Source: Stictocephala bisonia
Taxonomy: Eukaryota > Arthropoda > Insecta > Hemiptera > Membracidae
Reading direction: 5' to 3'
NCBI GenBank assembly: GCA_035578905.1
Contig: JAQJVL010002704.1
Coordinates: 1 to 64,000 of the forward strand
Length of the DNA stretch: 64,000 nucleotides
Made by a program: the position numbers and the translations under genes. Below the pieces are notes generated by a model that ran no database searches, was not told where the DNA came from, and saw nothing but the letters and a program-made list of their open reading frames with translations. Shown here one piece after another: positions 1-11,531 of the stretch. Every line of letters starts with the position of its first letter. Position 1 is the first letter of the stretch.

Positions 1-1135
1 AACTGAATAATAATAGTGTTTACTAAATGTTTAGAAACGTAAACTAAATTTTTAATCATTCTAATGCATCTTATTTGCAATACGATATTAATCGTTTAGT
101 ACCATAACAATTTGATTTAAATTGACATACTCAAAAATTTTCTGTAAGAACCACTCAGCAAACATTTATGAAATAAATAATATAATTTCCGTCATAATTT
201 CACAGATCTCTAAAAAAATATTAATAGTTAATTGTTATTTATATACATATATAAAATTCTACAAAATGTTAAATATACGATCACATTGACACTGTGTCAA
301 ATTCAACTTGTATTTCTCAAACAAAAAATTATATGCAAGCTAGAACAAAACATCTTTATTACACATTTTGAGCAGGATTATGCATGGAGTACATTAATTA
401 TAGTAAAATTATCCATGTACATTTTGATTGAGAAATTTAGGTCCTCAAAGGTGACTTGATTGAAGGTTCCTAAAAATATCATGGGTTCAAAACAGCAATG
501 GTGCTAATTTGAAGAAAAGAGGGCCAAAAGCCTTTATTTATCTGTTTCTGCTATATAACAAAAAAAATAATCAGGTTTGAACTGGAACATTCCTGTCTCC
601 AGTCGTCTATTAATCGCAGCCGTTGTGGTCAGTTTTTTTGTAGTCATCAATTGTGAACCCAATTTTTTTTGACAGCGTCACTGAATTTATCCTTCACATG
701 GTCACCGGAATACTGATCACGTGTCAGTATCCAAGAAGACACTGAAACAGATCAACTAACAATATTAAAATATTTTTTAAAGGGACAAAAAACAATAGCA
801 TAAATTCTTACTTTTCATAAACAAATCTAACATCTATAAAGCCGCATGTGTAACTCACTCAACCTACTCATTCACTTACATAAACAAATTCTAACCTACC
901 TTTAGATTAGCTAGAAACTTTGACACACTTATGGCTTATACCGAGCAACTGAAGGTATAATTGCAAAAACTACAAATTTTTTTAAGGTAGTATTTATCTA
1001 TAGTTTAAGATAGTAGTTTACATCCCCCAAAAATGTAAGATAGTGACTGTAATATTTTTATCTGAATGCAGAATTTCACGTTTGAATATAGCTTTTCTTA
1101 TTTATTATTTATATTATTATTATATATCTTTTCCA
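1..1135. other. AT-rich non-coding DNA
   Basis: No reading frame here resembles a known protein. The only ORF of any length (75 codons at 232-459) is rich in I, K, L and Q and matches the local base composition, so it is treated as chance. No repeat structure was recognised. Confidence 0.6.
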
Positions 1136-1139
1136 GAGA

Positions 1140-1710
1140 TCAGGTGAAACAGATCGAAGGTGTTTCTTACATAAAGATTCCATAGTAACCATACCTCTGC
1201 CTTTCTCATTAGTATTTGTCATATTGACTTTTGCAATTTTTTCTTTTACATATGCCTATATCAACTCAATTGCGTTAAGTTCACAATGAGCAACCGGCAA
1301 CCAGAGCAATTCTACGTCATGTCGAAGATCTCTTGTAATTACATCAAGCTGTCCTTCCGTTCTCTTGAAATAAGCTTTGGTTAGTTTCTTATAAGAGTCA
1401 GTATTGTTTGGTAGCCCTAGGCTGTTTTAATTCGTCCAGGATATGATGGTTGATTTCTTCTTTGACATTGTTGGATTTCTTGTTGATGGGTCCAGTTTGG
1501 TATATCTGTGACAATAGCATATTTAGGTGGCTGAAGTGATAAAACCTTTGGGAACCATTTTTGAAAGCGTGTGGAGTTCATTTATTTATGGTAGTCTCCA
1601 GATCCATTCTTCCCTACACAGTTCAGCTCCATTGAGGAATTCATCTTCACTGCCTATGTGTAGGATGACTACCCACTTTCCTGCTCCAGACAGTAAAAGA
1701 CTCGCTCCCA
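1140..1710 (-). pseudogene. DDE transposase relic (Tc1/IS630-like, DDE_3 type)
   Basis: Read on the minus strand with several frame changes, this stretch gives the block order of insect DDE_3-type transposases: a segment like VVILHIGSEDEF near 1640-1700, then MNSTRFQKWFPK followed by a strand ending in a catalytic-type Asp (YAIVTD) near 1510-1590, and finally LPVAHCELNAIEL near 1255-1310, where the family has the catalytic Glu. Stops and frameshifts interrupt it, including one straight after the Glu block, so it is dead. I see no terminal inverted repeats. The family call rests on remembered motif order; the superfamily is more certain than the subfamily. Confidence 0.6.
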
Positions 1711-2154
1711 TACATAGATTTCTGAGGTATCATAAATACTTGATTGAAGGTTGCAACTCACTCAATCATTGAAGATACTCATGTCTTCCTGTTTGGATTT
1801 ACCAGCTTAAGTGTTCAATCATTGCCTTTGTCTTAACTTGAGCACAGTATGCATATTCAATAGCTGCAGGATAGTTTTGTGACTATGAGAACTTTTGGAA
1901 GATAAATTATTTGTAAATATGATTCAGATTCAGTGGTTTATTTATCAAACTAATTAAATGCTAAACTTTGTGATGTAGTCTCGTTGAGGAATTATGATCA
2001 GTAATTCATTATTGAATAAAGCCCTGATCACACACACTTTGAATAAAATAATAACAAACTGTCATTATTATTTAATTAATACTGCCATTAATTGTAATAA
2101 ATTACTGCAGTTAACTGTCCGTTACCACTATGCTTGGTTGACAGAACAATACTA
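1711..2154. other. non-coding spacer
   Basis: AT-rich sequence between the transposase relic and the LINE tail. Nothing coding or structured was recognised. Confidence 0.5.
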
Positions 2155-2276
2155 TTTTTTATTTTATTTTTTATTTCACATAACGTTTACATAATTTTAC
2201 AAAATTTTATTTGTAAGTAAACAGGTGAAGAGTCAATGTCCTAAAAACTAAAACTATCCTAAAACTTATTCTAAAA

Positions 2277-3134
2277 TTACATATCAACGATCAAAGAGTT
2301 ATCACTTAAAAACTCTTCTACATCATAATATTCTTTCTGAATCAGGAAGTTTTTAACAATTTTTTTAAACTTAATAATATTTAGGATTTTTAGATTAGAC
2401 GGAATTTTATTGTAATACTTTAGACCAATGTAATGAGGGGAATTTTCAAATAGTTTTAGCCTATGAATTGGATATTGGAGTTGTTCTCTGAATCTTGTGT
2501 TGTAAATATGGCTGTGCTGTTTATTTAAAATTAAATCTTTATTTTTATGTACAAATAATAAACATTTGAAAATATACATGGAAGGAAGTGTTAGAACATT
2601 CACCTCTTTGAATACAGATCTGCATGATTGGTTATGGTCCATAAAAAGCATTGTTCGAATGTACGTCTTCTGAATTTTAAAAATCTTAAGAATATCGGTT
2701 GAGCTACCCCATAGTTCAAGACCATACTGGAGCAGGGAACCAAAGCAAGCATGATACACTGTCATTCTAACACTCAGCTCCACAGTTCCTCTCAGAATAT
2801 ACATTTGGAAACATAAGGAACTTAATCTTTTACTCAGTGCTTCTATTAGGGGTCTCCATGTGACGTTTTGATCAATGATTAACCCCAAAAACTTCACCAT
2901 GTCTTTGATAGTTATGATGTTGTCATCGATGGTAATGGAATTACTAAAAGGGCATTTGTTATGTTGTGTTTGAAATTTTATTATTTCAGTTTTTTCCTTA
3001 TTTAATTTAAGTCCATTTATATCAAACCACTGCTTTATTTCATGTAAAACTCTTTCCACTGCTTTCTTTAATTCATTATCATTTGAACATTGATTGATAA
3101 CACACGATATAAACATAACAACATGATATAACAC
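2277..3134 (-). pseudogene. 5'-truncated LINE reverse transcriptase, C-terminal part
   Basis: An intact 285-codon frame encodes the part of a non-LTR reverse transcriptase that follows the catalytic motif. Visible blocks are LKLNKEKTEI (about residues 42-51), VKFLGLIID, a YGLELWG block, SCRSVFKEVNVLTLP and a terminal FKKIVKNFLIQKEYYDVEEF block, an order common to jockey/CR1-like insect LINEs. The FADD motif that should lie just upstream is missing, and the first roughly 15 residues look like unrelated flanking sequence, so the copy is 5'-truncated. On the plus strand the stretch from about 2155 to 2180 is T-rich, which fits an A-rich 3' tail. Relics of the same kind of LINE lie at 14.1-14.6 and 16.4-16.8 kb. 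Confidence 0.8.
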
Positions 3135-3794
3135 AACATGATATTGATAACACTTTACATTGATATATTTATTTATTTATTTATACTAACTTAAAACTAA
3201 TTTAGCTATAAATAAGCAGATCAAGACATTGTATTTCTCATATTTTTTTTTTCACTGCAGATGTTTAAATAAACAGGTATATTACGGTATCTGACAAAGA
3301 AATGAACTATATAAACTGCAATGTGAATTAAATATACTATGGTTTACTGTCAGTAAGTATTCTGCTCAACATTATATTCTTGAAAAACCTCTGTTTTAAT
3401 TTATAATATTAATTAACCATATTTTTACACTTATATAACATTATGAGATATGGGCAAATAAATGCAACTCTTACAAATAGAAATATTTATAAGTGTAACA
3501 AAGTTTATATTTTAAACTGGACTGAACATCTTTTGGAGATTTCTAACACTTTTTTTCGAAAAGTAAATTTACCAAATTATCCATTGATTTATTTAAAATG
3601 TTAAATAACACAGGAAAGTTCCAGGTTTACTTTGTGAGAGTTGATTGATCATTGTAAAGTTCCGTTTTCTCATTTCATAGTTGGGTTCTAATTTAGTACC
3701 TATATAATTATGTATTACTGAAGGCTTTAATTCGGATACTTTAATTATGTATCACTTAGGGTTTTATTGCGGATACTAGAGTAAAACCTTAACC
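3135..3794. other. non-coding spacer
   Basis: AT-rich sequence with a short local duplication (acatgata...) near 3118-3150 and a short (atttatt)n run near 3165-3185. No gene seen. Confidence 0.5.
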
Positions 3795-3990
3795 TACCCA
3801 CCCCTTCACGTACAGTGGTACTGACCCACCCATCCATCCATTCACGTTCATTGGTACAGGCCCACCTATCCACCCTACAGTGACACTGGCCCACTCATTC
3901 ACGTACAGTGGTACGGACCCACCCGCCCCACCCATTCACGTTCATTGGTACAGACTCACCTATCCACCCATTCACGTACAGTGGTACATT
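3795..3990 (+). repeat. cacgtac minisatellite, locus 1
   Basis: An imperfect tandem array with a unit of roughly 36-40 bp. Each unit has CACGTACAGTGGTAC or the variant CACGTTCATTGGTAC followed by GACCCACCCATCC-like sequence. The two variants partly alternate, which suggests a higher-order unit. The same family is found at 16745-17010 (opposite orientation) and 21217-21310. Confidence 0.8.
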
Positions 3991-6160
3991 TTAAATAATC
4001 CAACTCCAATAAATAACTCTCAAACAACAGTTGACTGTAGCATTGGTACTAAGCTAATTTGGTAACAGGTAAACATCTGGTAAAAACTTATTTGTTCAAA
4101 TTAGTTAATTAATTCTTATTCATGTGAACGACCTAGAGAAATACTTACTCGCATGCAAGAACCTGAAATCGAGGCAGGAGTATACCACTGACCAGGAGAC
4201 GTAGTCGGTTGCTGAGACCCACAGGGGTGCAGTCACCTTCCCCAACACTGGAACAGATGTTAACTAAATATAGTACTATTGCCTGTAGAAACAAGAAGAC
4301 TGTCCCGCTCATATGGAACCAGGGAAACTGTGTTTTCTGTTCTGTGAAATTAGTTCATGTTCTTTTTCAGGTTGCACTAGCAGTCTCTTTCGTCATCCCT
4401 CTCTCTGCCTCTCTCCAGCATATGCTGAAGTGACTAATATCTGAGATAATAGTAGGCTATGCTAAATAGTCGCCCAAAAGCTTATTTGAAACTGTTCACC
4501 GTTAGGTAACAGTAAATGCATTGTCTGTTTCTATAGTCATTGATAGTACTTTAACGAATCTAAGAATTAATTACAGGGTATAAATTTAAAAACTTCTGCC
4601 CTTCTGGCTCACAACACAGCGAACCTTTTGGCTTGATTTATAGTAACTGCGAGAACTACCAGGAGTTTGGGAATGCTATAATGAATTGTGTGATGATGTA
4701 AGCCGGCAGCAATTATAGTAACGCCTTTACGTCTTGAATGTTTGCGACGTTTGACTTCTTTGACAACACCTGTTTTATAACCTACTTGTTTGGTGGTGTG
4801 AATTTGAGTGTCAGTAAACATATTATGGTTGTCAACTTTACGTTATTGTTTCATATTGTTTATAGATTGTTCTTGTCACATTTTTTATGTCTTCCTTTGT
4901 TCATCTTTTATATATTATTTGTCGTATGTCAAATGTAGTACTTTTGACAACACAGCGTGTCAGAGTTAACTTACACTTAAATGCCATTAAGCACGCTCAT
5001 GTCAAGTCTGACACACAATAAATACAGTATAGTTGTATTCCTACCAGAGCCAATTCACATGAACACCTGTGACTAAATGGTTAGGTAATAAAGGAGAATA
5101 CATAAGGTAAACAAAGCCCTCATAACAACTTGACATACTAACATATTTTGAATTACAAACTTTGGGACTCAATAATCATATAAATGAAAAATATAGGTAG
5201 GTGGGTTATGAAAAGGCCCACCTACCATTTCTGTGTAGGGGAAGGGGTTAGATTCTTCAACAAGAGTCCCACATATGTGTAGGGTGTGAGTTTTTCTGTG
5301 GTAGTTAAACGAAAAGTCATAACAAGGTTTAGGGCTCAAGATGGATATGTAATGATTCCACATATATTTATACTCTATGATTGCATCTATTTAAACATTG
5401 AGAGCTAGGCTAGTTCACCATATTTAAAACAGTCAATTACTTGCCAAATATTTAGTTAAAATACTAATCTGATATAGTCTATTTAAAAAGTAAGCTAACA
5501 AACGCACTGGTGCGAGAGAGATGCACTGAGTGGTGGAAGTGAGAAAGAGATCTACTCTTCCCCCATTGTGTCATTCCATTAAAAAAATTGTCATGGGAAC
5601 TAGGATTATGGTAGGCTGTGTACTTGTGGCACAATAGCAAGCCCTGCCTGCTACGTAACTGGCAGCCCTGACCATTAGTTGGTTTGATAAACAATAATAA
5701 ATCAGGCTTAGAAACATTAAATTAAATGATTATTTATTATTCAAATAACACAATGAATAATTATGTAAACAATAAATAGCAAGTAAACAAATTTGTATAG
5801 TTCATTACAGTAATTTTTTAAAATAATGTTGAACACTTGGAGATGGAAGTTAAACATGTTGTTAGTGTACGGCAGCTAAGCAGAGGAACGATTCCCGTCT
5901 GCTGCTGTAACCCCTATACAACCTAAATATAATATGCAGGTCACTTTCCCTGTGGTCCAACTATAAGAAGTATCACTAATATTTCCAACGGTATATTTTA
6001 TATATTGAAAGGGTTCTATATTTACTAAACTGAATGCCATATAAACCAAAATGCCATAATAGCAACTCTTATATATAACGATGTTGACTTCTGTGGAATT
6101 TCAATGCCTGAATGTAATCAGGAGTAATAATAATTGATAAAATCATTACTGAACGTCTGA
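3991..6160. other. non-coding DNA with short chance ORFs
   Basis: Three frames of about 70 codons occur here: 4209-4433 plus, 4609-4821 minus and 5479-5694 minus. None shows a motif or repeat signature I recognise. The plus frame has an acceptor-like CTTTTTCAG near 4370, but no matching donor or homology supports an exon. Confidence 0.4.
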
Positions 6161-6161
6161 T

Positions 6162-6310
6162 TTTTTAGTTAGCATATTCAGTGTTGGTAGAACTACAAAA
6201 CAAGAGAACGTCACACAATACAAATTTATTACACTTTAACTACAACTATTACGGTGATAGATCTGGAATGATAAATGTGGTTTACCGAGATCTATTGCTT
6301 ATTATCTCTT
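6162..6310. repeat. dispersed repeat related to the 19.9-kb Penelope-like fragment
   Basis: About 70 bases (6167-6235) match 19890-19961, with shared landmarks TTTTTTAGTTAGCAT, GTGTTGGTA and ACGTCACACAA followed by CAAATTTATTACA. In this copy the sequence after the shared part no longer holds a hammerhead core. It has instead an 8-bp inverted pair ATAGATCT...AGATCTAT near 6257-6295. Confidence 0.55.
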
Positions 6311-6985
6311 AATAAATTTGTATTTTATGAATTTCTTATAAACTTGGAAACATTTAAGTTGAAATCACGTTAAATTAATGTTACAGCTGAAGTTAACATT
6401 AACGCCCTTAGAAGTGTCACAGGATCACTTCAGTTGTGTTAATGTATCTTGAAGACCATTTGACTCCTTGCATCGAGCATTCGCTCTCTTTTTACCTTTC
6501 TCTCAGAATTAGGGACATGAAGAATACAAAGCTTCCTTCTTTAAGGTAATATTAAACATCCTCAAAATTGTATTGGACTACATTTAAAAGAACTGTTAAT
6601 ATACAAGGATCGCTCAAGGAAATAGCATTTAAGAGAATTGGAAACACCTAGATCGTAAACTGTAAATTTTTATGTACAAGTATCAATTTTAAGACCATCT
6701 GATATTTCTTAAATAGAATAAAGTGTGTAATCATAACCGCAAGTTTGTGAGTTAATTGTTTGTAAATATAAAATACAATTAAAACATGATTTGAATAAAT
6801 AAATTCAAGATAAGATTATTTAATTTTTAAATCTAATCGATACTTTTTTTAAGTAGTATACGCGATGAAAGGTTTCTGAGATAGTTGATGGAATGTGAAG
6901 ATAAATAAATAAGAAAAATGTACTATCACTATAAACTAGAGATGATTTCATTAATGTTTTCTGAATGCGTTTTATATGGGTTTTT
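6311..6985. other. non-coding spacer
   Basis: AT-rich sequence with no recognised coding or structural feature. Confidence 0.5.
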
Positions 6986-7151
6986 AAATTATTGGTTATT
7001 ATTTGTTTGTTGGTATATGCATTACATTTATTGGTTAATACTTATTTGTTAGTATATGCAATACATTTATAGTTTATTATTTATTTGATAGTGTATGCAT
7101 TACTTATGGTTAGTATTTGTTTTTAATAGCTAGAATAGTATTTATAGTTTA

Positions 7152-7154
<3 letters not shown>
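6986..7154. repeat. local minisatellite interrupted by the RTE LINE
   Basis: Diverged tandem units of about 50 bp contain GTATATGCATTACATTTA, then TAGTTTATTATTTATTTG-like sequence. More units follow the LINE (10308-10364) and a last trace lies at 11535-11580, so one array was split by the LINE and the two short elements. Confidence 0.6.
7141..7154. repeat. target site duplication, 3' side of RTE LINE
   Basis: TTTATAGTTTATTA is repeated exactly at 10308-10321 on the other side of the element. The motif is also part of the local minisatellite, so the length could be slightly overestimated. Confidence 0.7.
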
Positions 7155-7182
<28 letters not shown>

Positions 7183-7198
7183 TCCGGTCCCGTTCCAG

Positions 7199-10140
7199 TC
7201 AATCCTGGGTCTGGGTTGTCACCAAGCCTCTCCATCTTCTCCTGTCCCTCCACATCTCCTCTCTCACCACTTCCCCCCACACACTCCCTCTCTTTTCCAC
7301 GTCTGTCCTCACTCCATCCAGCCATCTTCTTCGTGGTCTTCCTCTGGGCCTCCTTCCCTCCATTTCCCATTCCTCCATCTTCCTCGGCAACCTCTCTACA
7401 CTCATCCTTTTTACGTGACCATACCACCTCAACCTTGCTTGTTCCACTCTTTCTCTTATACTCTCCTCCACTACATCCTTCCTTATCTCACTATTCCTAA
7501 TTCTATCTCTTCGAGTTCTTCCCTTTATTGCTCTCAAGAACCTCATTTCCCCTGCCTGTACTCTACTCCACTCCCTTTCTGACATCCGCCATGTCTCTGC
7601 CGCATAAGTAATTATAGGCCTATAGTAATTCTTGAACATCATTACCTTGGCCCTCCTTGGTACCTCTTTGTCCCATACTAGGTGTTTCACCGTCCGGAAG
7701 AATCCCGCTCCCATTCCTAATCTGGCATTTATTTCCTGTTCCATTCTTCCATCACTTGACACCATCGTTCCAAGGTATTTGAAATCATCTACCTTTTTTA
7801 GTATACTTCCATCTACCAATATATCTTCTTCCAAAACTGTGTCCCTTCCTACTACCATTACTTCACTTTTTTCCTTGCTTATCCTCAGCCCTCTCTCCCT
7901 CATCTTCCTACTCCACTTGTCCAGTTGTTCTTGTATCTCCTCCCTGTTTTCTCCCCACATCAGAATATCGTCAGCAAACATCATTATCTTCATCTCTTCA
8001 TTTGTCTCCTCTTTAATTTCTCTCATCATTATCTCCATAACTACATTAAAAAGAATCGGAGACAGAACACTCCCCTGTTTCAGCCCTTTCTTTACCTTGA
8101 ACCATTCTGTATTACCATCACATGTCCTAACTCTGCACTCGTGCACCCTATACAATTCCTTAACCCATTTCATCATATTTTCTGTCACTCCTATTTTTTC
8201 CATACTCTCCCATATACTTTTTCTCTTAACAGAATCGTAGGCTTTCTCGACATCTATAAACACCAGTATTAACTTTTTATTGAACTCCCAGTGCTTTTCA
8301 ACCATTTGTCTCACTGCAAAAATCAAGTCGATCGTACTTCTTCCCTTCCTAAACCCATGTTGTTCCTCCCCTATCTGGTCCTCTCTATCACGTCCTTAAT
8401 CCTGTTAAAAATTATTTTTTCAAATATTTTGGCAACATGGCTTATTAATGTTACTCCTCTATAGTTCTTGCATAGTCTTCTACTTCCCTTCTTGTGTATT
8501 GTTATTATTTCACCTTTCCCCCAGTCGTCAGGCACTCTTCCTTCCCTCCATACGCATGTGAAGACTCTCTTCAACCAATGTACTCCCACTGCTCCCAAAG
8601 CCTTTACCATATCTGATGATACTTCATCTGGTCCTGGGGATTTCCCACTTTTCATCTCTTTCACCGCCTTTTCTATTTCCCTCCAACTTATCTCTTCCCC
8701 TCTCTCCCATTGCTCCTCATTTTCGTCTTCCTCTTCTTCCTCATAGTTTTCATTCAACAGTGTTTGGAAATACCTTTTCCACAACTTTTTCATTTCCACT
8801 CCTTCCACCATGACTCCATTTTCATTTTGCATTGTTTTGGCACTTTCGGTCACTCTCTTTTTGTTCCTCATCATACTATAGAACATCTTTTTGTTTTGTT
8901 TTGTCCTAAGTCTTCCTCTAACTTTTTCGTGAAGTTCTCCCATTCCTTGTCCTTTGCGTCCTTTATTATTCTTCTGCATTCTCTCTTCTTTGCCAAATAT
9001 TCATCTTTGTCTTCTTGCGCTCTGGTTTTCCACCACTTCCTCCATGCTTTGTTCTTCTCTTTTACTCCTTTAATTGTCTCTTCATTCCACCAACTTGTTT
9101 GTTTTTCTCTTCTTTTCCCCTTTGTTCTCCCACATACCTTTTCGGCTGCCTTTACTATTGTGTCCTTGAACCGATTCCATTCCTCTTCCAGCTCCCCTAC
9201 CTCTGTTCTGGGTAACTCCTTTTTTACCATATTTCTAAATTCTTCCTTCTTCTGCTCCTCCTGCAGTCTCCATCCCTTTATTCTTTCAACTGGTTTTGTC
9301 GTTCTGCTCTCTTTTATTTCCATTCTAAACACCCCCACCAACAGTCTATGGTCCCCTCCTACGCTTACGCTGGGAATCACCTTCACATCCATGATCTTTT
9401 CTCCCCATTCTCTATCTGTTATTATATAATCAATTACACTTTTTACTATCCCATCCCAACTATACCTTGTTATTATATGGCTCTCCCTCTTTTGAAATCT
9501 CCCATTTCCAATTGTCAATGCATTTCTTTGGCACATGTCCAGCAGTCGTCTTCCTTCCTCATTTCTGTTTCCAAACCCAAAATTGCCCAACACCTCCTCA
9601 AACCCTCTTCTGTCGGTCCCAACCTTTGCATTTAAATCCCCCATTAATATATTTACATTTCGTATTTGGTCTTCCAGCTTTTCTTCAAACTCTTCCTTTT
9701 CTTCCTCTGAACATCCTGTCTGTGGTGCATACACCTGCATTATTTTTATTTCCTTGTTTTTGTTTCTAATCCTAACTGTCATCATTCTATCCGATATAAA
9801 CTCCACTTCGTCTAGCATCTCCTTTATCCTCCTATTAACCATTACTGCTACTCCATTCCTTTTTGATCTTCCTCCACTCCAGTACAGCCATGTCCCTCCT
9901 CTCAACTCTCTACTTCCCTGCCCCTTCCACTTTGTTTCACTCAATCCCAGAATGTCTATTCTCCTTTCCTGCATCTCGTCTATCAATTCTTCTGTTTTTC
10001 CCGAAAGCGTAAGTATGTTCAGTGTTCCAATCTTTATCCTTTTTCGTTTCCAGTCACGTCCGTTACTCCTGTCCTTCCGAGGCTTGGTTATTGTTTTGAA
10101 AGCAATATCAACTTCGCTATCGGCTTGCTAGGCCTGACAT
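7199..10140 (-). pseudogene. RTE-type endonuclease/reverse transcriptase, frameshifted
   Basis: Three overlapping or adjoining minus frames (9986-8871, 8979-8371, 8326-7199) are pieces of one ORF. Piece 1 is the APE-like endonuclease: IGTLNILTL upstream of its first Met, then ILGLSETKW, MGDLNAKVG and GGDHRLLVG. Piece 2 carries the fingers region with GKSPGPDEVSSDM. Piece 3 has palm motif A (FIDVEKAYDSV), motif B (KQGSVLSPILFNV), the catalytic FADD, and a tail with GRRPRGRPRRRW. Breaks fall near 8930 and near 8370. The likely original start is the ATG at 10140-10138, which reaches a stop after seven codons in its present frame while the endonuclease frame continues beside it, implying a further frameshift. 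No longer functional as it stands. Confidence 0.85.
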
Positions 10141-10307
10141 AGCTGTTGTTTGGTATCTCTCTTAGTCTGGCTTCTACCCCACGAAGACCTGTCCGGCTTG
10201 GGTGACCCTACCGGTAGCAAGCTACCGCCGGCATAGCTCTCGGGGTTGTGGAAGCACGCAAGCCCCCCCGCCACGTCAAGGCAGAGATACCTTCGGGGGG
10301 GTTATAG
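10141..10307 (-). other. structured GC-rich 5' leader of the RTE LINE
   Basis: Much richer in G and C than the flanks. It contains a perfect 7-bp hairpin (10212-10218 with 10221-10227, 2-base loop). It also has a C7 run at the extreme 5' end of the element that can pair with a G7 run about 30 bases further in. RTE elements in other insects are known to carry HDV-like ribozymes at this position; I could not fit a complete one here. Confidence 0.5.
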
Positions 10308-10321
10308 TTTATAGTTTATTA
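10308..10321. repeat. target site duplication, 5' side of RTE LINE
   Basis: Exact copy of 7141-7154. Confidence 0.7.
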
Positions 10322-10364
10322 TTTCATATATTTGTTGTTACTACATGCAAAACATTTATAGTTT

Positions 10365-10932
10365 ACTAGCTGAACCCGGCGGACGTTGTCTCGCCTTTCA
10401 TTTTTCATTGACATACCAAAATAAAGCAATAAAAAGAATTATAGAAAAAAACCATTATTTATTAAATGAGTGCAAGAGGGTAAACAATATTTTTGGTCTT
10501 CTTATTTGGTGTATAAATGTAAAGGTTTTTTGGTGAGCCTACTCTCGAGCAAGCGAATACAGATCACCTGAGCAAGTAAAAGTAGTGTGTGCTACACTCT
10601 CAAGGTGATGTGTAGAACTACAATAAATCAAAACATATACAGTACTGTTGTTGTGAGAACTTCAATCTGCTTATGGCATGTGAAACTACATTAAACCACA
10701 CAGTCATATGTTTTTTGTAAACAATTCAGATTCTCCATTTGTATAACATGGGATCTTTAGGAGCCCGTGGGGCAGAACCCTGTGGACGGATCTGCATCAA
10801 ACTTCACAGAAACCATCTCGGGAGTATACAGGACAGCATCCTAAAGTTTCATGGCGATCGGTTGGATGGTTTGGCAGCGCATAAACTTCAAACATATATA
10901 TATACAAACATCCTCTTTTATAAATATAGATT
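10365..10932 (+). mobile_element. CTAGCTG-type short interspersed element, copy 1
   Basis: Begins ACTAGCTGAACCCGGCGGAC and ends CCTCTTTTATAAATATAGATT. Its last 375 bases (10555-10929) are about 95% identical to 11145-11529. The layout, a CTAGCTG-ACCCG head and a tail with TTTCATGGCGATCGGTTGGATGG followed by an AT-rich end, is a recurring insect repeat type that I cannot assign to a named clade. Short frames inside (85 codons at 10739-10996) are shared by both copies because of homology and are not evidence of a gene. Confidence 0.65.
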
Positions 10933-11531
10933 ACTAGCTGTACCCGCCCGCTTCGCCGGTCATAATATTGAGTTTGATTTAGAACCTAATAGCTGAAAGA
11001 ATTCGAGCATTTTTGCTTCTTCTACCAATATTAGATTTTTTAGGAGGCATGTCATAAAAAGTAAACTGCAAAACAAATAATTATTTATTTTTTATTTTCA
11101 CGTTTCACCACATGTTTTAATTACCGAGGAAAAAAGGTTAACACCAAATACAGATCACTTGATCAAGTAAAAGTAGTGTGTGCTACACTCTCAAGGTGAA
11201 ATGTAGAACTACAATAAATCAAAACATATACAGTACTGTTGTTGTGAGAACTTCAATCTGCTTATGGCATGTGAAACTACATTAAACCACACAGTCATAT
11301 GTTTTTTGTAAACAATTCAGATTCTCCATTTGAATAACATGGGATCTTTAGGAGCCCGTAGGGCGGGAACCTGTGGACGGATCTGCATCAAACTTCACAG
11401 AAACCATCTCGGGAGTATACAGGACAACATCCTCAAGTTTCATGGCGATCGGTTGTATGGTTTGGCAGCGCATAAACTTCAAACATATATATTTATATAT
11501 ATACAAACATCCTCTTTTATAAATATAGATT
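10933..11531 (+). mobile_element. CTAGCTG-type short interspersed element, copy 2
   Basis: Starts directly at the end of copy 1 with ACTAGCTGTACCCGCCCGCT and ends with the same TTATAAATATAGATT tail. The first 210 bases differ completely from copy 1 while the last 385 are almost identical, so the family has exchangeable 5' modules. One copy evidently inserted at the tip of the other. Confidence 0.65.

Larger units (their letters stand above)
7152..10307 (-). mobile_element. near-full-length RTE-like non-LTR retrotransposon
   Basis: A 3.2-kb LINE on the minus strand flanked by a 14-bp direct repeat. The 3' end is a (TAAG)n microsatellite (7152-7183) that begins only about 15 bases after the stop codon. 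A very short 3' UTR ending in a microsatellite is typical of the RTE clade. The 5' part (10141-10307) is GC-rich and hairpin-forming. The body codes for one APE endonuclease plus reverse transcriptase polyprotein with at least two disabling frameshifts. The exact duplication suggests a fairly recent insertion. Confidence 0.85.

Noticed and set aside
4609..4821. 70-codon minus ORF with a KRRKHSRRKG basic patch
   Set aside because: Looks superficially like a ribosomal-protein segment, but no family matches and there are no splice signals.
6250..6300. Hammerhead motif in the 6.2-kb copy of the Penelope-like repeat
   Set aside because: The CUGANGA and GAAA core is absent; only an 8-bp inverted pair remains.
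7117..9769. Plus-strand ORFs of up to 239 codons over the LINE
   Set aside because: Shadows of the minus-strand RTE polyprotein: composition is S/F/L/P-rich and stops are avoided only because of the purine-rich coding strand opposite.
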